Assembly (NCBI RefSeq): GCF_026684035.1
Contig: NZ_CP113361.1
Location: 62,001 to 126,000, forward strand
DNA length: 64,000 nt
Direction: 5' to 3'
DNA from: Methanogenium organophilum
GTDB lineage: Archaea > Halobacteriota > Methanomicrobia > Methanomicrobiales > Methanomicrobiaceae
Every line of letters starts with the position of its first letter. Within the stretch, counting starts at the first letter, position 1. Below, piece by piece: positions 55,099 through 64,000 of this stretch. The position numbers were made by a program, and so were the translations under genes. The notes beneath the pieces were generated by a model. That model was not told the origin of the DNA. It saw only the letters and a program-made list of their open reading frames with translations, and did no database searches.

Positions 55099-55887
55099 AT
55101 GAATTTGAAATTGCCGGTAATCATCATCATCTTTTTGCTTTTTTTTGTCACAATAGCGGATGCGACTGAATATACCATAACACCTTCAAGAAATGTGGGC
55201 AAACCTCCCGGTTCAGCAATTGATGGTAAAATAGGCCATGAAGCACAACCAATCCCTGTATGGTTTGCAGTACTTCTGACAATATTTCCACAACTGGCTG
55301 TTATAAATCTTGAATCATTTATCGTTTTCAAATCATCAATATACATTTGTTATGTAAAAATAAAACAAGCAAGATCCCGTTCCAGAGAAAAAAAAGAGGC
55401 AATATACGACCTGATAAAAATGAATCCCGGGATGCACTTCAGGGAACTTCAGCGAAAAACCGGTCTGAAAAAAGGGACATTTGAATACCACATAAAAAAT
55501 ATGGAGCATGAAGGACAGGTAAAAGCAGTGCAAAATAATGGAAAGGTCCATTATTTCATAAATAATTCAACGTATTCTCCGGAGGAAATGAAGATCATTT
55601 CTGTCATGAATAATGAATCCCTGAAAAATATTCTTTTAGAAGCCTCTACGAAACCCCTCATCACCAATAAAGAGATTGCTGAGAATTTAGAACTATCAAA
55701 GTCATCAGTAAGTGAAAAACTGAATTATTTAAACGATATTGGGATTCTGAATGCAAAAAAAGAAGGCTGGTACACGTTTTATGAAATATCAAAGGAATAC
55801 GATGATGCAATTCCGAATTATATCGCCAACGATATGTATACTGAGCAAAACAGAATTGTACAGAAAGAAAGAATATCCTCATTGTAA
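55099..55887 (+). CDS. membrane-anchored double winged-helix regulator, copy 2
   Basis: 262 residues, nearly identical to copy 1 with a repeat period of 1050 bp. Differences cluster in the outside loop (copy 2 GSAIDGKIGHEAQP, copy 1 GTSFDGEIVRELQP); the two DNA-binding domains differ by about one residue (NGK for NRK). It keeps a proper ATG. Same family and predicted topology as copy 1. The change in the outside loop only suggests different inputs to the same targets. Confidence 0.88.
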   Translation: MNLKLPVIIIIFLLFFVTIADATEYTITPSRNVGKPPGSAIDGKIGHEAQPIPVWFAVLLTIFPQLAVINLESFIVFKSSIYICYVKIKQARSRSREKKEAIYDLIKMNPGMHFRELQRKTGLKKGTFEYHIKNMEHEGQVKAVQNNGKVHYFINNSTYSPEEMKIISVMNNESLKNILLEASTKPLITNKEIAENLELSKSSVSEKLNYLNDIGILNAKKEGWYTFYEISKEYDDAIPNYIANDMYTEQNRIVQKERISSL

Positions 55888-56004
55888 CAGATACTGACCA
55901 AAACAGGGGCAATGAAGAACCTGTTGGGATAAACTGTTTTCATTTTCGAACGTTTTTCGATTTTTAAATATTTATTATTATTTGAACTATTGCATGTACT
56001 TGTA

Positions 56005-56025
56005 ATCAGTTCGGTGTTTGTCCCA
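56005..56025 (+). promoter_or_regulatory. operator-like motif before the NEW3 protein gene
   Basis: cagttcggtgtttgtccca followed by GAAACATCATCAATC; the TATA-like box is weaker than in the others. Confidence 0.65.
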
Positions 56026-56117
56026 GAAACATCATCAATCAAAAAACCAATACAATATTTGTGGCATTATAATCCGCGGGAGTGGATTATAAAAATAAAT
56101 ATGAATGGATGGATTAT

Positions 56118-57572
56118 ATGAATAAAATCAACAAAATTATGAAAATTCTCCTTGTAACCACAGTTATAATGATGTTTTTTGGGGGGATTGTAAATCCCGT
56201 CATGGGGGAGACACAGGATGCATCAAACATAAAGGTCTCATGTAAATACCCTGGAAAAGTTATAGAGGCTGGTGAAACCGTCATTTTTGATCTTGTCATT
56301 AAAAATTCGGCAACCACCAATTATCCAAAAATGCTGCGTGTTGATACATTCAAAGGTGAGGAAGACTGGAAATTCAGGTTTTTAACAGAGGGTGGGGAAA
56401 TTGACCGCATTGCCTATTCAGGAGGAGAAACAGACACCATTCAGCTTGAAGTAAAAACCACAGGAGATACTCCTAAAGATACCTACCCATTTCGATTCAG
56501 CGTTGACAGTGGAAAACTCTGGCTATATATAACAATAAAAGAGTCACACGCTGGCGAAAATGGTATCTTAAAACTCGAAGTTGTTAACGAGCAGGGTGAA
56601 AAGATAGATGGTGCTACGGTATCCGTATTCCGGGGAAAAAGCACATCTGCAGATATGGTTGTTTACTCTATGGCAGACGGAAAAATCCGAACGGATCTTG
56701 ATCAGGGAGAATACCGGATTTTAATTGAGAAAAACGGCTATTTAAGTAGGGAGATTGAGGATCTAAATATTCAGAGCGGATACACAGAAGACATTGATAC
56801 GGTAATGCTTGAAAGAAAAAATTTTGGCCTTGATGTCGATGTAAAAACTCCGGTAACAACCTCATTGATTGGACAAAAACCCGTTTATGAGATAGATCTC
56901 ATGAATGTAGGGAAAAGTGATGATCTTTTCTGTCTCTCCTCAAACAATATGCCTGAAGGATGGTATGGACGATACAAAGAGACGATTGATTCTAAAAGTG
57001 AATTGTCAGAAATTTTCATAAAAACGGGTGAAGAAAAAACCGTATTTTTTGAAATAATTCCACCGTATTCAGTAATGAAAGGAGATTATAGTTTTAATTC
57101 AGTTATCAACTCAACGGACGGTATGGAGTACATTACAGAACTTAAGGCAATAATAAAGGGGAGTTCTGATCTGCAGGTATTCTCTGAAAAATATCTCTAT
57201 GAGATTACAAAAGGCAAAACTGCAGAGGTACCGGTTACAATTTTAAATGACGGAAATGGTGTGGCCCTCACAAATATAATAGTCGAAGTCTCTGCGCCTG
57301 AGGGGTGGAAAATTACCACATCTCCAGAAACAATACCAAGTATTGAACCGGGAGAGAGAAAAACGGTATTCCTTACGGTTGTACCCCCTTCAGATATCGC
57401 AGCTTCCGAGTACAAGATTACCACAAATGTGATCTCCGATCAGGAAGAAGTAACAGATAGTCTCAGGATTGTCGTAAATGAAAGCTCAATGATTGGTGTA
57501 TTTGGAATTATTCTTATGATTACTGCCGCAGGGAGTGTGATTTATATGTACAGAAAATATGAACGGCGATGA
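56118..57572 (+). CDS. NEW3-type surface protein with C-terminal membrane anchor
   Basis: 484 residues from ATG 56118. Signal peptide (ILLVTTVIMMFFGGIVNPVM then G), then repeated beta-sandwich domains: KVIEAGETVIFDLVIKNSAT (about 45), a carboxypeptidase-regulatory-like unit GILKLEVVNEQGEKIDGATV with RILIEKNGYLSREIEDLN, and NEW3-type units (YEIDLMNVGKSDDLF; EVPVTILNDGNGVALTNIIV with APEGW). A C-terminal helix (MIGVFGIILMITAAGSVIYM) ends YRKYERR. Proteins of this kind are often encoded beside NosY-type ABC permeases and may be their outside component. Confidence 0.85.
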   Translation: MNKINKIMKILLVTTVIMMFFGGIVNPVMGETQDASNIKVSCKYPGKVIEAGETVIFDLVIKNSATTNYPKMLRVDTFKGEEDWKFRFLTEGGEIDRIAYSGGETDTIQLEVKTTGDTPKDTYPFRFSVDSGKLWLYITIKESHAGENGILKLEVVNEQGEKIDGATVSVFRGKSTSADMVVYSMADGKIRTDLDQGEYRILIEKNGYLSREIEDLNIQSGYTEDIDTVMLERKNFGLDVDVKTPVTTSLIGQKPVYEIDLMNVGKSDDLFCLSSNNMPEGWYGRYKETIDSKSELSEIFIKTGEEKTVFFEIIPPYSVMKGDYSFNSVINSTDGMEYITELKAIIKGSSDLQVFSEKYLYEITKGKTAEVPVTILNDGNGVALTNIIVEVSAPEGWKITTSPETIPSIEPGERKTVFLTVVPPSDIAASEYKITTNVISDQEEVTDSLRIVVNESSMIGVFGIILMITAAGSVIYMYRKYERR

Positions 57573-57756
57573 CTTGTTTTTACAGAAATATTCCATTCAT
57601 TTTTTGAAATTCTGTCTGAATTATGACTTTAACAAAATTGTCTGCGCAGCCCTGCCCTAAAAACTGTATACCCGACAATAAACCTGGCAGGATCATATGG
57701 CATAACCACACATACACATACATATATATACACACACAAGATAAAATGTGGATCAT

Positions 57757-58734
57757 ATGACGGGGGAAAACAGCATTTTAAAACTCATCTTATTTTCAAT
57801 ATTGCTAATTACAGCCGCATTCATCTGTGGCTGCACTGCACCCGGTGGTTCTGATGAACAAGAGGAATGGATCATTCTTCCGGAATGGGATTATCCTGAA
57901 GGATCAACATCTGTTTTACGAAGTTCTGATTTTGCCGAAGGGGATTACAACGGACTGGCGGTTTATGCTGTTTCCCAATCTTCCGGGATGGTGCAGGGAG
58001 ACAATGGTACAATAACGGTAATATTTGCAAACATTGGAAATTCACCGGTAAGTATTGAAAATTACCCTCCGAAATTTCTCATAAAAAATCCGGCGGATCT
58101 TTCTCAACCATCTATGACCGTTCAAAGATACCCACGTGGGGATGATGACATCACAATTCTTCCGGGTGAAAATATCAGTTACGATATCAAATGGGATTCG
58201 TCATTAAATGGCAACGGTGTGGGAGTCCCACCTGGTTTGTATATTCTTGAAATTACGGATGTAATGACATGGGACGGCAAAACAGAAATGGTCTATAGGG
58301 GTGAGTCCGGCAAAAAGATAGCAGAAATCGGGATACGACCTGAGGGTGAGATTCTTAGGAAAACAATTCCTGTCAATATGTCTGAAAAACGTGAAGGAGT
58401 AACAATAACGATTGACAGGATTGAAGCAACAGAAAACAGCACTGAACTCTTTTTCTCGGTTTACGTGCCCGAACCTGTTTATAATACAGAAATGGATGAT
58501 GGAACCATCTGGTCATATACCCTCTCATCGGAAGACAGGCCCGGAGGCTATTACCGTATAGACAACGGAGAACAGAAATATCTCTGGGATATGAATCTTA
58601 TCGGCAGCAGTAACTATACCTATACATACCGGTCCCGGATTGAACCCCTTTCATCCGGAATAGGAGAAATTTCTGTTGAAATCAATAATTTTGGACCTCT
58701 TGCAGGACAATGGGAGTTTGATGTTTCACTGTGA
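57757..58734 (+). CDS. lipoprotein with beta-sandwich domains
   Basis: 325 residues from ATG 57757. Lipoprotein signal LILFSILLITAAFICGCTAP. The body holds an intracellular-proteinase-inhibitor-like beta domain (MVQGDNGTITVIFANIGNSP; PGENISYDIKWDSS; PGLYILEI) and a second beta region (GVTITIDRIEATENSTELFF). No operator motif precedes it; the upstream stretch is a TA/CA repeat (catatatatacacacacaag). Function unknown, probably an envelope protein. Confidence 0.75.
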   Translation: MTGENSILKLILFSILLITAAFICGCTAPGGSDEQEEWIILPEWDYPEGSTSVLRSSDFAEGDYNGLAVYAVSQSSGMVQGDNGTITVIFANIGNSPVSIENYPPKFLIKNPADLSQPSMTVQRYPRGDDDITILPGENISYDIKWDSSLNGNGVGVPPGLYILEITDVMTWDGKTEMVYRGESGKKIAEIGIRPEGEILRKTIPVNMSEKREGVTITIDRIEATENSTELFFSVYVPEPVYNTEMDDGTIWSYTLSSEDRPGGYYRIDNGEQKYLWDMNLIGSSNYTYTYRSRIEPLSSGIGEISVEINNFGPLAGQWEFDVSL

Positions 58735-59416
58735 TACCAAACCCTTTTTTTAATTTCCCCCACTACGGATCAAATCTACAGATCCGGGTAATTCCCGTAT
58801 TTGACATATTTTATCTTTCTTGATACCTGGTGCTCTGTAATCTCAGCTTCCAATTGTCCTCATCTGATGGCGATTTATTGCAGAACGCACTACTCATCTG
58901 AAATATTCCATATATTTTCATTCAGTTTTCTGCCATGTGGATCAATGAGGACATACATTATCGAAAATTTCGATAAACCTCCAAATAAGGCACTACCTGA
59001 TGTAAACCATATATATGGTGATGAGATTTTTATGGAGCGTATTGAGATCCAATATATGTACCTCAGCAGATCATCCATTAATAGACACAGATTTCAATGT
59101 TTTTTTAAACAGGTGTGAAATATAGGAATCAGGGCACGGGGGAGACTTGCATGGAAGGGAGCACACCATCTCCTGATCTTTGTTAAACACAAAAGACGAT
59201 ACCATTCCGAAGAGAGAGGGTGACTGACCTGAAAATCTCTGAAAAATAGATTCACTTGGGGGAAAACCCCATAAGAACGATGGACCTTCTGTATCCCGTG
59301 AGAACTCTCTTCTTATTCACCGGTTCTGATACACAGAGGAATTTGACCAATAACAATAGCAGGTTCCAAGAAGGGGGGGGAGAAAAACTCCCGGTTCGGG
59401 AACACCGGAACGATGT
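58735..59416. other. gene-free spacer at the AT- to GC-rich border
   Basis: No frame with convincing composition on either strand; the base composition shifts to GC-rich near 59.4 kb. Confidence 0.5.
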
Positions 59417-60748
59417 TCATTCATCCGTACGCCGCAGCAGAAAAACAGCAGCGATGAAAAGCCCTCCCAAAACCGGCAGGAATCCCACAGGAACAGGTGT
59501 GGATACAGGTGTCGCGGCAGTCATCTGTGCGACGACATTGACCGTGTCCTCCGGAAGGAGGTTAATGGTCGTTGTCCAGTCGTTATAGCCGTCAAGGCGC
59601 ATGAGAACCTCATACTGTCCCGGCGGCAGCGGCAGGGTCACCGGTGTTATGCCCTTCACTTCATTATCAAGATAGACGGTCGCACCCGATGGTGCTGATG
59701 AAAACGAGAGAATACCCTCTCCATCAGGAGCGATCACCGGGGTGTCTGACGGGCAGGGTGTGGCGGTTTCAACCGGCACTTCTTCCACCGGGAGGGAATA
59801 GAGGTACAGTCTGCCGTCAGAAGAGGCCACCGCACAGAAACCGCCTGATGGCGAAAGGGAAACGTCATTTACCCCGGCAGCAGCAGACATCTGCGTGATT
59901 GGCATTCCATCCACATCATAGATCATTGTTTCACGGTCCCCGCGGCCCAGTGCAAAATATTCTCCGTTCAGCGCAGCCGAAACACCGTTGACCTGAGTTA
60001 CCGTGCGCAGCTGGGTTGCAATCTTACCCGCATCATCGAAGATATAGACATACGCATCGTTGCCTCCTGCAATCAGGTAAGCCCCGTCAGGGGAGAGGTC
60101 CAGGCCAAATACCTGCCCGTTGATCTGGTAACTCCAGACCTTCTGTCCCTCACTGTCCAGAACCCGTATCAGAAATCCCTTGGTCCCTGCCCCGATGAGA
60201 CTCCCGTCCGCAGTAACGGAAACAGACAGCACCGCTGAGCTCATACTCTGCCCCCAGACCTCTGAACCCAGGTTTGTGTACCGGTACACTTTTCCGTCTG
60301 CACAGGCGACAGCGATCACCGACCCGTCTGCAGAGATATCCACATCATGTATGATGCCCTTAAACCGTTTGGACCAGAGCAGATCACCTTCCTTGTCATA
60401 TACCAGAAGGTCTCCGATATCGGTTCCGGCGACCACATATCCTCCCCCACGGGATACGGCCACGCCCCACACCGGAGAATACGTCTCAGCAGTCCAGAGG
60501 AGTTCTCCTTCGATGGTCAGGAGGAACACTTTCCCGTTATAGGTCCCGCCCGCCACATATGCGACATCAGGGGATATGTCACAGCCGTACATGTTTGTCG
60601 CCTGATAATAGTTCCACATCTCCGTTGCTTTCGGCGTTGCCGCCACCGCACTCCCAACCGTCATTGCACATCCAATGATGACGATAAAAAGAATCATCAA
60701 TACCGGTGAATACCGGAGAGAAGGTTTCCACGCACAAGATTGTTTCAT
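59417..60748 (-). CDS. surface beta-propeller protein with PEGA domain
   Basis: 443 residues. Signal segment (VLMILFIVIIGCAMTVGSAV then AA), then a six- to seven-bladed propeller of WD40/PQQ type (VWGVAVSRGGGYVVAGTDIG; IHDVDISADGSVIAVACADG; VLSVSVTADGSLIGAGTKGF; VFGLDLSPDGAYLIAGGNDA), a PEGA domain (about 345-410; APSGATVYLDNEVKGITPVT and LRLDGYNDW-like MRLDGYNDW) and a C-terminal anchor (VGFLPVLGGLFIAAVFLLRR). Likely an envelope protein for binding. Confidence 0.86.
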   Translation of the reverse strand: MKQSCAWKPSLRYSPVLMILFIVIIGCAMTVGSAVAATPKATEMWNYYQATNMYGCDISPDVAYVAGGTYNGKVFLLTIEGELLWTAETYSPVWGVAVSRGGGYVVAGTDIGDLLVYDKEGDLLWSKRFKGIIHDVDISADGSVIAVACADGKVYRYTNLGSEVWGQSMSSAVLSVSVTADGSLIGAGTKGFLIRVLDSEGQKVWSYQINGQVFGLDLSPDGAYLIAGGNDAYVYIFDDAGKIATQLRTVTQVNGVSAALNGEYFALGRGDRETMIYDVDGMPITQMSAAAGVNDVSLSPSGGFCAVASSDGRLYLYSLPVEEVPVETATPCPSDTPVIAPDGEGILSFSSAPSGATVYLDNEVKGITPVTLPLPPGQYEVLMRLDGYNDWTTTINLLPEDTVNVVAQMTAATPVSTPVPVGFLPVLGGLFIAAVFLLRRTDE

Positions 60749-60835
60749 TCATACACCACCTGATACATCACTCGTATCATATACCTGAGGCTTCGTGATA
60801 CGACTATTTAAGATGTATGTGGCACCCGGTGAGCT

Positions 60836-61732
60836 CTATGCAATCCTCAGGCGCCCCGATTCATCCGTCAGAAGAGATTCATCCATCATTTTTCGAATGA
60901 TCTTTTCCGTCCGGTCGATATCATCACCACAGGCGGCAGCCACAATATCCCGCCGGGTTGGCCCCTCCTCTAAGAGATAGCGCAGGACACGCCCCCGGAT
61001 TTCCCGATCAGAACCGGCAAAGGAGGGCTGCACGGTATATCCATGGCTTCTCCGGTTCGGATTTACCACAATATTCTTCAGCATCGCACCGTAGTCCATC
61101 AGGGCATAGTACCATTCCCGGGGATTTTCCCGGTACAGCGTCTGCCGGACCAGAGGACGGATACGGTCGTCATGCACCTTCTCCTCATGGGGAAAGAAGA
61201 AATGAATGAAGACCCGCCGGATATTGGTCTCAATGAAGACAACCGGTGTGTTGTATGCAAACGCAACGATGGATGCAGCTGTTGCAGGGCCGATGCCGGG
61301 GAGAGTGACAAGCTCTTCGGGAGTTTCAGGAAGTCTGCCGCCGAATGTTTCCATGACGATACGGGCGGCATCCCTAAGCATCTTTGCCCGCCTGTTATAC
61401 CCCATCCCCTGCCAGACACGCAGCACCTCTTCAAGCGGTGCTTCGGCGAGAGTGGCGAAATCAGGGAAGGCGGCCAAAAATTCCGGGTATTTTGTATGCA
61501 CCCGTGCCACCTGCGTCTGCTGGAGCATCACCTCTGCGACGAAGATGGCATAGGGATCTCTCGTCTCCCGCCATGCCATCTCCCGCCGGTTCGCATGGTA
61601 ATACTGCCGGATAATGTCACGAAACTCTGTGACAGCCTCGGAAGAGAGAAGATTTCCGTCAGATTCTGCAGTAAACGGTGTTTTATTGTGAGCAAAAAAA
61701 GGGGATGTCAGTTTGGTTTCGGGATCAGCCAT
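60836..61732 (-). CDS. MutY/Nth-family DNA glycosylase without iron-sulfur cluster
   Basis: 298 residues from ATG 61732, overlapping the CarB stop by 8 bases. RREMAWRETRDPYAIFVAEV with MLQQTQVARV is the MutY motif with the catalytic Glu. The HhH is LVTLPGIGPATAASIVAFAY. At the position of the catalytic Asp the sequence is PVVFIETNIRRVF, Glu in place of Asp. The four Cys of the usual [4Fe-4S] loop are absent; the C-terminus is instead a short winged-helix-like tail (RRDIVAAACGDDIDRTEKII). Mismatch specificity is therefore uncertain. Confidence 0.85.
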   Translation of the reverse strand: MADPETKLTSPFFAHNKTPFTAESDGNLLSSEAVTEFRDIIRQYYHANRREMAWRETRDPYAIFVAEVMLQQTQVARVHTKYPEFLAAFPDFATLAEAPLEEVLRVWQGMGYNRRAKMLRDAARIVMETFGGRLPETPEELVTLPGIGPATAASIVAFAYNTPVVFIETNIRRVFIHFFFPHEEKVHDDRIRPLVRQTLYRENPREWYYALMDYGAMLKNIVVNPNRRSHGYTVQPSFAGSDREIRGRVLRYLLEEGPTRRDIVAAACGDDIDRTEKIIRKMMDESLLTDESGRLRIA

Positions 61733-64000
61733 GATAATGGGATAACGGCTCAATCGTGATAACATCCGTCTTCAGGCTGCGGATGGCCTGTGCTGCGGCG
61801 TTCGCTGCCTGAATGGTGGTGATATAGGGAATATTGTAGTCCAGCGCCGCCCGCATGATACGGACATGGTCCTGCCGGGAGTATTTTCCGGAGGGTGCAT
61901 TGATGATAAGCCGCAGGTCGCCCCGGCGCATCACATCGATGACATTGGGGGAACCCTCCTGCACTTTCCGGACAAGGCTCGCGGAGATGCCATTTGATTC
62001 GAGGAATTCCACGGTACCTTTTGTCCCGAAGATCTTCAGGCCCAGTTCATGCAGATTCTGGGCAGCGGGAAGGACGCCTTCCTTGTTCTCAGTCCCGACC
62101 GATATGAATACATTCCCATCAAGCGGCAGTTCATTGTCTGCAGAGAGACAGGCCTTGTAATAAGCACGGCCAAAGTCGTAATCAATACCCATCACTTCAC
62201 CGGTGGACTTCATCTCCGGACCGAGGACAGTATCAACACCGGGGAGTTTGTTGAAGGGCAGGAGAACTTCCTTTACGGCGACATGTGACATCTCTGGTTC
62301 TGAAACCCCCAGATCTGCAAGTTTCTGCCCGAACATTACCTTTGCGGCAATCTTTGCAAGCGGCAGACCGGTGGCCTTTGATACAAAGGGCACCGTCCGG
62401 CTGGCACGCGGATTGGCCTCAAGGATATACACAATCTCATCTTTGACGGCAAACTGGATGTTGATGAGCCCGACCACGCCGATGCCGACGGCAAGGCTTT
62501 TGGTATACTTCCGCACCGTCTCAATCACGTCAGCCGTAAGAGACTGGGGCGGAATGACACAGGCCGAGTCACCGGAGTGTACACCGGCTTCCTCGATGTG
62601 CTCCATGATACCGCCTATCAGGACATCCGTTCCGTCACATACTGCATCAACATCGATCTCGATTGCATTCTGCAGGAATGAATCGAGGAGCACCGGGTGC
62701 TGACGGCTGACCCGCACCGCCTCGCGGATATAGGTCTGGAGTTCAATCTCGTCATGCACGAGCTCCATCGCACGCCCGCCAAGGACATACGAAGGCCGCA
62801 CGAGAAGCGGGAACCCAATCTTCTCTGCGATGGCAAATGCCTCCTCTTCCGAGTAGGCAGAACCATTGGCAGGGGACGGGATCTCAAGCTCTTCTAAGAG
62901 CTGGCTGAAGCGGTCCCGGTCCTCTGCCATGTCCATTGCGTCAGGAGCAGTGCCGAAGATTTTGGTATTCAGGTTTCCGGACGCGACCGCACGCTCCAGC
63001 GGGAGGGCGAGATTGACCGAATTCTGTCCACCGAACTGCACCATCACACCGGCGTAGGTATCGGACTTCAGGATATTGGTCACGTCCTCAAGGGTCATCG
63101 GCTCAAAGAAGAGCCTGTCTGACGTATCGTAGTCCGTTGAGACAGTCTCCGGGTTGTTGTTGACAATATGCACCTCAACCCCCTCTTCCCGGAGAGCCAT
63201 CACGGCATGAACCGTACAGTAATCAAACTCAATGCCCTGACCGATACGGATGGGGCCGGACCCGAGGATGAGGACCTTCTCCTTTTCGTCATGGACAATC
63301 TCGTTCTCATCCTCCCAGGTGGAGTAGAAGTACGGGGTGGTCGCCGGAAACTCAGCGGCACAGGTGTCGACCATCTTGTAGGTGGGCATGCCGCCCACGT
63401 CTCCCACCATCTGTTCCGAGATGCCGGAGAGGGTGGCAATCTCCTCAGAGGAGAAACCGGCCCGGCGCGCTTCCTTAATGGTCTCAGGTGTAGGGTTTCC
63501 TGCCGCAAGGGTTTCTTCCATCTGCACGATATTACGTATCTTTTCGAGGAAGAACGGTGCGATTAAAGTGAGCTCTGCTACTTCCTCAACAGAGAAACCG
63601 GCCCGGAACGCATCAAAGATACACCCGAAGCGTTCATCGGTCGGGTTTGCGAGGAGCATACGAATCTCCGACTCAGAGGTGTGGGAATAAATATCCGTGT
63701 CAAGAGAGCGCATCGCCTTCTTGAACGCCTCCTCGAGCGTGCGCCCGATGGACATCACTTCACCGGTGGACTTCATCGCTGTCGTCAGTGTACGGTCCGC
63801 ATTCGGGAATTTATCAAACGGCCACCGCGGCACCTTCACGACCACATAGTCTATTGCCGGTTCAAACGATGCCGGGGTACATCCGGTGACGGTGTTCGTG
63901 ATCTCATCAAGGTTCAGGCCAATGGCAATCTTCGACGCCACACGGGCAATCGGGTATCCGGTTGCCTTGGATGCGAGCGCTGAAGAACGTGACACACGCG
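61725..64000 (-). CDS. carB: carbamoyl-phosphate synthase large subunit, N-terminus beyond the window
   Basis: About 758 residues of the usual 1060 or so. It enters as RVSRSSALASKATGYPIARV, mid first ATP-grasp domain, so the GTG at 63995 is an internal Val and not a start. KVLILGSGPIRIGQGIEFDY opens the second half, FGGQNSVNLALPLERAV and VRPSYVLGGRAMELVHDE the second ATP-grasp, and FISVGTENKEGVLPAAQNLH the C-terminal allosteric MGS domain. It makes carbamoyl phosphate for arginine and pyrimidine synthesis. CarA would lie to the right. Confidence 0.95.
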   Translation of the reverse strand, partial: RVSRSSALASKATGYPIARVASKIAIGLNLDEITNTVTGCTPASFEPAIDYVVVKVPRWPFDKFPNADRTLTTAMKSTGEVMSIGRTLEEAFKKAMRSLDTDIYSHTSESEIRMLLANPTDERFGCIFDAFRAGFSVEEVAELTLIAPFFLEKIRNIVQMEETLAAGNPTPETIKEARRAGFSSEEIATLSGISEQMVGDVGGMPTYKMVDTCAAEFPATTPYFYSTWEDENEIVHDEKEKVLILGSGPIRIGQGIEFDYCTVHAVMALREEGVEVHIVNNNPETVSTDYDTSDRLFFEPMTLEDVTNILKSDTYAGVMVQFGGQNSVNLALPLERAVASGNLNTKIFGTAPDAMDMAEDRDRFSQLLEELEIPSPANGSAYSEEEAFAIAEKIGFPLLVRPSYVLGGRAMELVHDEIELQTYIREAVRVSRQHPVLLDSFLQNAIEIDVDAVCDGTDVLIGGIMEHIEEAGVHSGDSACVIPPQSLTADVIETVRKYTKSLAVGIGVVGLINIQFAVKDEIVYILEANPRASRTVPFVSKATGLPLAKIAAKVMFGQKLADLGVSEPEMSHVAVKEVLLPFNKLPGVDTVLGPEMKSTGEVMGIDYDFGRAYYKACLSADNELPLDGNVFISVGTENKEGVLPAAQNLHELGLKIFGTKGTVEFLESNGISASLVRKVQEGSPNVIDVMRRGDLRLIINAPSGKYSRQDHVRIMRAALDYNIPYITTIQAANAAAQAIRSLKTDVITIEPLSHYHG

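Noticed and set aside
57710-57740. TA/CA-rich stretch as a microsatellite of interest
   Set aside because: It is short and fits an AT-rich promoter for the next lipoprotein gene.
59256-59588. Plus-strand frame across the end of the propeller gene
   Set aside because: It is antisense to the PEGA/anchor coding region and has Arg/Thr-rich shadow composition.

Overview
The window looks like chromosomal DNA of a methanogenic archaeon, most likely of the order Methanomicrobiales. This rests on archaeal core genes (a DUF99 protein, an ADP-forming acyl-CoA synthetase, a PF09818 ABC-class ATPase, CobO, a split-operon CarB), archaeal promoters, many lipobox-bearing surface proteins, and membrane-anchored double-wHTH regulators of the methanogen type. 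The order is an inference; no rRNA or tRNA is visible.

Base composition divides the window into four blocks. Bases 1 to about 18.6 kb are AT-rich and accessory: a DNA adenine methylase (cut by the left edge), a secreted nuclease, a decayed CRISPR remnant with a broken cas1 tail, a 3.6-kb segment bounded by 50-bp direct repeats with two unrelated serine proteases (SDH/Clp fold and rhomboid), a DUF6884/GIY-YIG pair, a tyrosine integrase with a decayed second copy, an EVE/PD-(D/E)XK pair, an HNH nuclease, and several frameshifted or relic genes. From 18.6 to 39.9 kb the DNA is GC-rich and mostly core: a TPR protein, DUF99, CobO, a Na+/H+ antiporter, a tightly overlapping four-gene operon for a 2,3-diacetamido uronic-acid nucleotide sugar (Wbp A/B/E/D type) with a separate epimerase, an ADP-forming acyl-CoA synthetase, a tungstate ABC transporter (TupABC) and a CBS-containing Mn pyrophosphatase.

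From 39.9 to 59.4 kb the DNA is AT-rich again and holds the most unusual locus. Two related ABC-2 exporter cassettes (ATPase plus two permeases each), three paralogous PepSY-like lipoproteins, a small secreted protein and its frameshifted neighbour, two nearly identical membrane-anchored wHTH regulators in tandem, a 54-residue predicted secreted peptide and a NEW3-type surface protein lie together. Almost every transcription unit begins with the same promoter-proximal motif, cagttcggtgtttgtccca, always in the same orientation to the gene and directly before a TATA-like sequence. Three units also share a homologous 5' leader of about 280 nt with base-paired stems that differ in sequence but keep pairing. 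I read this as one self-contained regulon for sensing and exporting something at the cell envelope; the substrate is unknown.

From 59.4 kb to the end the DNA is GC-rich core: a beta-propeller/PEGA surface protein, a MutY-like glycosylase without the usual iron-sulfur cysteines, and the C-terminal three quarters of CarB, which runs off the right edge. Several frameshifts sit in homopolymers, so some may be sequencing errors and not real decay.
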